Shown here in pieces: positions 31,346 through 33,973 of a stretch of DNA of 33,973 nt. How positions within the stretch are numbered: position 1 is the stretch's first letter; every line of letters begins with the position of its first letter. Under the pieces are notes generated by a model. The model did no database searches. It saw nothing but the letters and a program-made list of their open reading frames with translations, and was not told the origin of the DNA. Origin of the DNA: Dehalococcoidia bacterium (lineage in GTDB: Bacteria > Chloroflexota > Dehalococcoidia > GIF9 > AB-539-J10); the NCBI GenBank assembly GCA_030602785.1, contig JAUVZB010000026.1:1-33973 (forward strand), given 5' to 3'. Made by a program: the position numbers and the translations under genes.

Positions 31346-31371
31346 GTAGGAGCGATGGCATGCCTCGCCCG
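31346..31371 (+). repeat. Hairpin repeat class D (copy 5)
   Basis: 26-base unit with the GGCATGCC core; compared with 23778 a C-G pair of the stem is changed to G-C on both arms (GCGA / TCGC), a compensatory change. Confidence 0.75.
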
Positions 31372-31541
31372 TCCCCTTGTCGTCACACAGCGTCGCCAGG
31401 GCCAATACACCACTGAACGACGCGCTAGCCGAACCGCTGGTTCGTGTATCGCCCGTCCCCTTCTCTCACCACACAACAGCCGACTGCCCCCTTCGCCTTG
31501 ACTCCTGACTCCTTCACGCCCCGGTTTCCTTCGGCTTCGAC

Positions 31542-31550
31542 TGTTACAAT
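31542..31550 (+). promoter_or_regulatory. Extended -10 element of the MFS gene
   Basis: TGTTACAAT is a good extended -10 (TGn plus TACAAT), with the MFS ATG 30 bases downstream. No clear -35 box is seen, as is common with extended -10 promoters. Confidence 0.4.
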
Positions 31551-31579
31551 GGCCGCTGGTCTCTCTGCAACGAGCTTTC

Positions 31580-32860
31580 ATGAACAGCCAGACAGCGAAT
31601 CAGCGGAAGGGTCGCTTCTTCTACGGCTACCACCTGGTAGGTGTCGCCTTCCTGCTCATGGTCCTGTTCAGCGGCTGCGGCGTGTTCGCTTTCAGCCTCT
31701 TCGTCAAGCCCCTCGAGGCGTCGCTGGGCTGGGGGCGGGGCCAGGTGATGGCCGGCTTCACGCTCTTCTACCTGATGGTGGGATTCGCCTCGCCCGTGGT
31801 TGGCCGCTTCGTGGACCGCCACGGGGCGCGACCGGTGATTGCGATTGGGGCGCTGATGATGAGCCTCGGATTCGTCATCGTGAGCCGGATGAGCGACCTG
31901 TACCTCTTCTATCTTGGCTACGTGATAGTCGGAATCGGCGCCTCCGCCATGGGATTGGTGCCGTGTAGCGCGCTCATGTCGAACTGGTTCAAGCGCAAGC
32001 GGGGCACGGCGCTGGGCCTGATGGGGGCCGGCATCGGTGCGGGTGGCGTTGTGATGGCTCCATTCATCGGCTACATGCTGGCGCGCTTCGACTGGCGGGC
32101 GGCCTATGTCTCTATGGCCATCCTGATACTGGCCGTGGCTATCCCGCTAGCGCTTGGCGTAGTACGCACGCGGCCTTCTGACATGGGACTCTATCCGGAC
32201 GGGGATAGGGCACCGGCCGGGGACCCGGGAGACGCGACACTCGGGGGTGGTGAGAAAGAAGGGTTCACGTTGCAGCAGGCGCTGAGGACGCGGGCTTTCT
32301 GGCTGATGGCTGTGGCGTTCGCCTTCTCCAACTTCGCCAACATGGGCACGATTCAGAATTCGGCGCCCTTCCTCGCGGACATCGGCTATCCGACTGCCAC
32401 TGGTGCATCGGCGCTCGGAGCGATTGCATTCGGCAGCGGCACCGGGAAACTCTTCTTTGGCTGGCTGTGCGATAAGATGCGGGCCAGTCATGTCTGTGCA
32501 ATCGGCATCGCGCTGCAGTTATCGGGTGTACTCCTGCTGCTGACCGTGCGTGCTGACTCGCCGCTGGCGGTCATCTGGATATACGCGCTGCTGCTGGGGT
32601 TGGGAGTGGGGGCGTGGCTTCCCAGTCTATCGATGCTGGGGAGCACCAACTTCGGTCTGCTGTTCTACGGGGCCGTGTTCGGCGCGCTCAACATGGCACA
32701 GAGCATGGGAACCTCCACCGGGCCTCTGTTCTCGGGCCTGGTGCATGATGTCACGGGCTCGTACGTGGGCGCCTTCACCACCGCCGCGGTCCTGTTGGCC
32801 ATCGCCATCCCGACCGTTCTGCTGGTGAAGAAGCCCGTCCTCCCGACACGCGACTCTTGA
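31580..32860 (+). CDS. MFS transporter, OFA/monocarboxylate-like
   Basis: A 426-residue major facilitator with twelve predicted helices in two halves of six and a hydrophilic loop around residues 198-230. It resembles the oxalate:formate antiporter/monocarboxylate group: GVFAFSLFVKPLEASLGWGRGQV in parts near 33-55, the VGRFVDRHGARPVI segment (MFS motif A) near 74, and NWFKRKRGTALGLMGAGIGAGG near 132 in two pieces. The likely cargo is an organic anion exchanged or moved with protons. No strong ribosome site precedes the ATG. The gene stands alone between repeat block 3 and the toxin-antitoxin pair. Confidence 0.9.
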   Translation: MNSQTANQRKGRFFYGYHLVGVAFLLMVLFSGCGVFAFSLFVKPLEASLGWGRGQVMAGFTLFYLMVGFASPVVGRFVDRHGARPVIAIGALMMSLGFVIVSRMSDLYLFYLGYVIVGIGASAMGLVPCSALMSNWFKRKRGTALGLMGAGIGAGGVVMAPFIGYMLARFDWRAAYVSMAILILAVAIPLALGVVRTRPSDMGLYPDGDRAPAGDPGDATLGGGEKEGFTLQQALRTRAFWLMAVAFAFSNFANMGTIQNSAPFLADIGYPTATGASALGAIAFGSGTGKLFFGWLCDKMRASHVCAIGIALQLSGVLLLLTVRADSPLAVIWIYALLLGLGVGAWLPSLSMLGSTNFGLLFYGAVFGALNMAQSMGTSTGPLFSGLVHDVTGSYVGAFTTAAVLLAIAIPTVLLVKKPVLPTRDS

Positions 32861-32992
32861 CCCGCGGGTGTCGACTCCGCCCTGACTCTTTCACTTGCCC
32901 ACCTCGGTCTTCAACCCGTACGAAATGAGCATGGTGCCCCCAGAATTCAGGATGCGGCGGAATGTCGATGCACGACCGGCCGCCATTTGGCA

Positions 32993-32998
32993 TATACT
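32993..32998 (+). promoter_or_regulatory. -10-like box of the toxin-antitoxin operon
   Basis: TATACT lies 31 bases before the antitoxin ATG and would give a leader of about 25 bases that carries the AGGAGG site. The -35 region (GCACGA) is a weak match. Confidence 0.35.
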
Positions 32999-33029
32999 GT
33001 TTCTTGCGGAAGCGTGCAGGAGGTTGGAG

Positions 33030-33239
33030 ATGTCCAAGGAGATACTGTTCCTCGTTGAAGAATCGCCCGAAGGCGGCTATGAGGCCCATGCGCCGGGGTC
33101 CTCCATCTACACCCAGGCCGACACGCTCGATGAAATGAAGCAGATGGCCGTAGACGCTGTCCGCTGTCACTTCGATGAGGACGAGGTGCCCAGGCTAATT
33201 CGTCTGCACATGGTGAAGGAAGAGGTCATCGCGGTTTGA
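33030..33239 (+). CDS. HicB-like antitoxin
   Basis: A 69-residue protein of the small HicB-like/DUF1902-type group (partial RNase H-like fold). LFLVEESPEGGYEAHAPGSSIYTQADTLDEM, seen in parts from residue 6, is the typical HicB pattern, in which a strand pair is followed by a helix. It lacks the C-terminal DNA-binding domain of longer HicB proteins. It should bind and neutralise the downstream toxin. AGGAGG precedes the ATG at 33030; the longer in-frame upstream reading has no ribosome site. The stop overlaps the toxin start. Confidence 0.82.
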   Translation: MSKEILFLVEESPEGGYEAHAPGSSIYTQADTLDEMKQMAVDAVRCHFDEDEVPRLIRLHMVKEEVIAV

Positions 33240-33442
33240 AGGTCCCGAGGGATGTGAGTGGTGAGGACTTGGCGAAGCAGCTCAGCCGCCTCGGCTACAG
33301 GGTCTCCCGACAGACTGGCAGTCACATGAGGCTGACTAGAAGCGGGCATATGGAGCATCGCGTTACCGTACCCGCCCATGGAACGCTGAGGATAGGCACG
33401 CTCAACGGCATTCTCATTCCTCACGGTAAGCACTGCAAGTAG
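33236..33442 (+). CDS. HicA-like mRNA interferase toxin
   Basis: A 68-residue YcfA/HicA-family toxin with a double-stranded-RNA-binding-like fold, expected to cleave mRNA. The catalytic histidine is His30 in RQTGSHMRL, followed by RVTVPAHGTLRIGTLNGIL, which is the typical HicA C-terminal half. The start is a TTG at 33236 that overlaps the antitoxin stop, so translation should depend on the antitoxin gene and keep the toxin low. The gene order (antitoxin first) is the reverse of classical hicAB. Two stem-loops follow, the second a terminator. Confidence 0.87.
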   Translation: MKVPRDVSGEDLAKQLSRLGYRVSRQTGSHMRLTRSGHMEHRVTVPAHGTLRIGTLNGILIPHGKHCK

Positions 33443-33488
33443 TTGCTAAAGTGAGATCGACGCAGTACCGTTACTGGTGTATTAGCTC

Positions 33489-33515
33489 CCCAGCCTGAAC
33501 GCGGTTCATGCTGGG
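33489..33515 (+). repeat. Stem-loop downstream of hicA
   Basis: CCCAGC-c-TGAAC (33489-33500) pairs with GTTCA-t-GCTGGG (33504-33515) around GCG, broken only by one C/T mismatch. It is preceded by GTATTAGCTCCCCA, which recurs as GTATTAACTCCCCA just before the next hairpin. Confidence 0.6.
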
Positions 33516-33526
33516 CGTATTAACTC

Positions 33527-33561
33527 CCCACCCTCGCCACGGCGACGGTGGGTTTTCTTTT
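33527..33561 (+). terminator. Intrinsic terminator of the toxin-antitoxin operon
   Basis: CCCACCCTCGCC pairs with GGCGACGGTGGG (one mismatch) and is followed directly by TTTTCTTTT. This is a standard Rho-independent terminator. Confidence 0.8.
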
Positions 33562-33887
33562 GGTAGCCTACCTGTCTCCCTGTCGGGCGTCAATATGCCC
33601 TTGGCGAAGTTCGTCTCTGTGACCCTACCCCATAGTCCAAGCCAGCTCCGACCTCCGTGCTGCCGGGTCACCGGGCGCTGCGGATGGATAGCGAAGTTGA
33701 CGCGAGGGCACGCTGACTCGCATCGAAATGAGTAAGGAGCGCCCCACATTCACACGTGACTCATGATTCCTGACTTCAGACCCGCGACCCCTGACATCAG
33801 CCGTAGGCTGGTCAACATATGTCACTTGTTCTACGCCGTAATCCGTGGATTGGAGAGCATGTGCAGCTATGAACCACACGTGGTAAG
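33562..33887. other. Intergenic region upstream of the last gene
   Basis: About 325 bases without a supportable gene. It contains a short direct repeat (CCTGACTTCAG and CCTGACATCAG near 33772-33801) and ACCAC-AC-GTGGT (about 33873-33884), an inverted repeat just ahead of the RBS hairpin. Confidence 0.45.
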
Positions 33888-33908
33888 TTGTCACCCAGGA
33901 GGTGACAA
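33888..33908 (+). promoter_or_regulatory. Hairpin masking the ribosome site of the last gene
   Basis: TTGTCACC (33888-33895) is the exact complement of GGTGACAA (33901-33908), with loop CAGGA. The AGGAGGTGA ribosome site and the A of the ATG lie in the loop and right arm, so the folded RNA would block translation. Alternatively the DNA palindrome is an operator. Confidence 0.6.
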
Positions 33909-33973
33909 TGAGAAAGCCATCGGATCGCCTGGGCTTCAAGATAGTCGGTGACCTGGAAGAGACCGCTACTCCC
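33908..33973 (+). CDS. Unknown protein, N-terminal fragment
   Basis: Twenty-two codons running off the right edge, starting MRKPSDRLGFKIVGDLEETA. A near-perfect AGGAGGTGA ribosome site is five bases before the ATG, so this is a real start. No family can be named from so short a piece. Its initiation region is enclosed in a perfect hairpin. Confidence 0.65.
   Translation, partial: MRKPSDRLGFKIVGDLEETATP

Larger units (their letters stand above)
30719..31579. other. Palindromic-repeat block 3
   Basis: About 860 bases with no supportable gene, the largest repeat block. It holds hairpin copies in the order B-A-A-(half A)-C-B-A-A-D with conserved linkers. The pair A-linker-A at 30889-30972 recurs at 31242-31325 with the same 57-base period, so part of the block was duplicated. 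Confidence 0.75.

Noticed and set aside
23636-31371. CRISPR array
   Set aside because: Repeats occur in several classes with conserved, not unique, linkers; sizes and spacing vary, and there are no cas genes.

Overview
The window is bacterial, of moderately high GC, and packed with catabolic and transport genes. The gene repertoire (three tripartite TRAP transporters, paralogous amidohydrolases, an Ldh-type oxidoreductase, a GSA-aminomutase-like aminotransferase, an AbfD/HpaB-like enzyme) and the intergenic blocks of short GC-rich palindromes framed by GTAGGGGC...GCCCG fit a Chloroflexota genome, most likely an uncultured Dehalococcoidia-type heterotroph. That placement is an inference from gene content and repeat style; no rRNA or marker gene is present.

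Layout. (1) 1-3552, minus strand: a dctP-dctQ-dctM TRAP operon followed by an N-acyl-D-amino-acid deacylase gene that is cut after about 70 codons by the end of an IS1182-like insertion sequence running off the left edge. (2) 4131-9024, minus strand: creatininase-family amidohydrolase, flavin reductase-like protein, Ldh-type dehydrogenase and an intact N-acyl-D-amino-acid deacylase. Gene debris lies here: a tRNA 5' half (7096-7133) and the C-terminal tail of an aminotransferase (9240-9416). (3) 9526-19138, plus strand: alanine racemase, a second TRAP system (dctP, dctQ, dctM), a GSA-aminomutase-like aminotransferase, and a proton-translocating NAD(P) transhydrogenase in three subunits (pntAA, pntAB, pntB). 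Between pntAA and pntAB sits the leftover C-terminus of a different pntAA. (4) 19442-23454: a SelA/DgaE-like PLP enzyme (minus), a divergent RidA protein (plus) and a 4-hydroxybutyryl-CoA dehydratase-like enzyme (minus). (5) 24101-27191, minus: a third TRAP operon. (6) 27757-33442: a secreted lipoprotein, a GlcG/HbpS-like protein, a HAD phosphatase, an OFA-like MFS carrier and a HicB/HicA-type toxin-antitoxin pair, separated by palindromic-repeat blocks. A new gene begins at 33908 behind an RBS-masking hairpin.

How the genes may work together (inference): TRAP systems import organic anions or acylated amino acids using ion gradients. The deacylase frees D-amino acids, alanine racemase interconverts isomers, PLP enzymes deaminate or move amino groups, RidA removes reactive enamine/imine intermediates, Ldh-type and flavin enzymes handle the resulting 2-oxo/2-hydroxy acids, and the transhydrogenase balances NADH and NADPH. 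The most unusual structures are the hairpin-repeat family with compensatory stem changes and near-constant spacing, the apparent in situ replacement of pntAA, AbfD-like iron-sulfur ligands with altered neighbouring catalytic positions, and hairpins at all three dctP-dctQ junctions.
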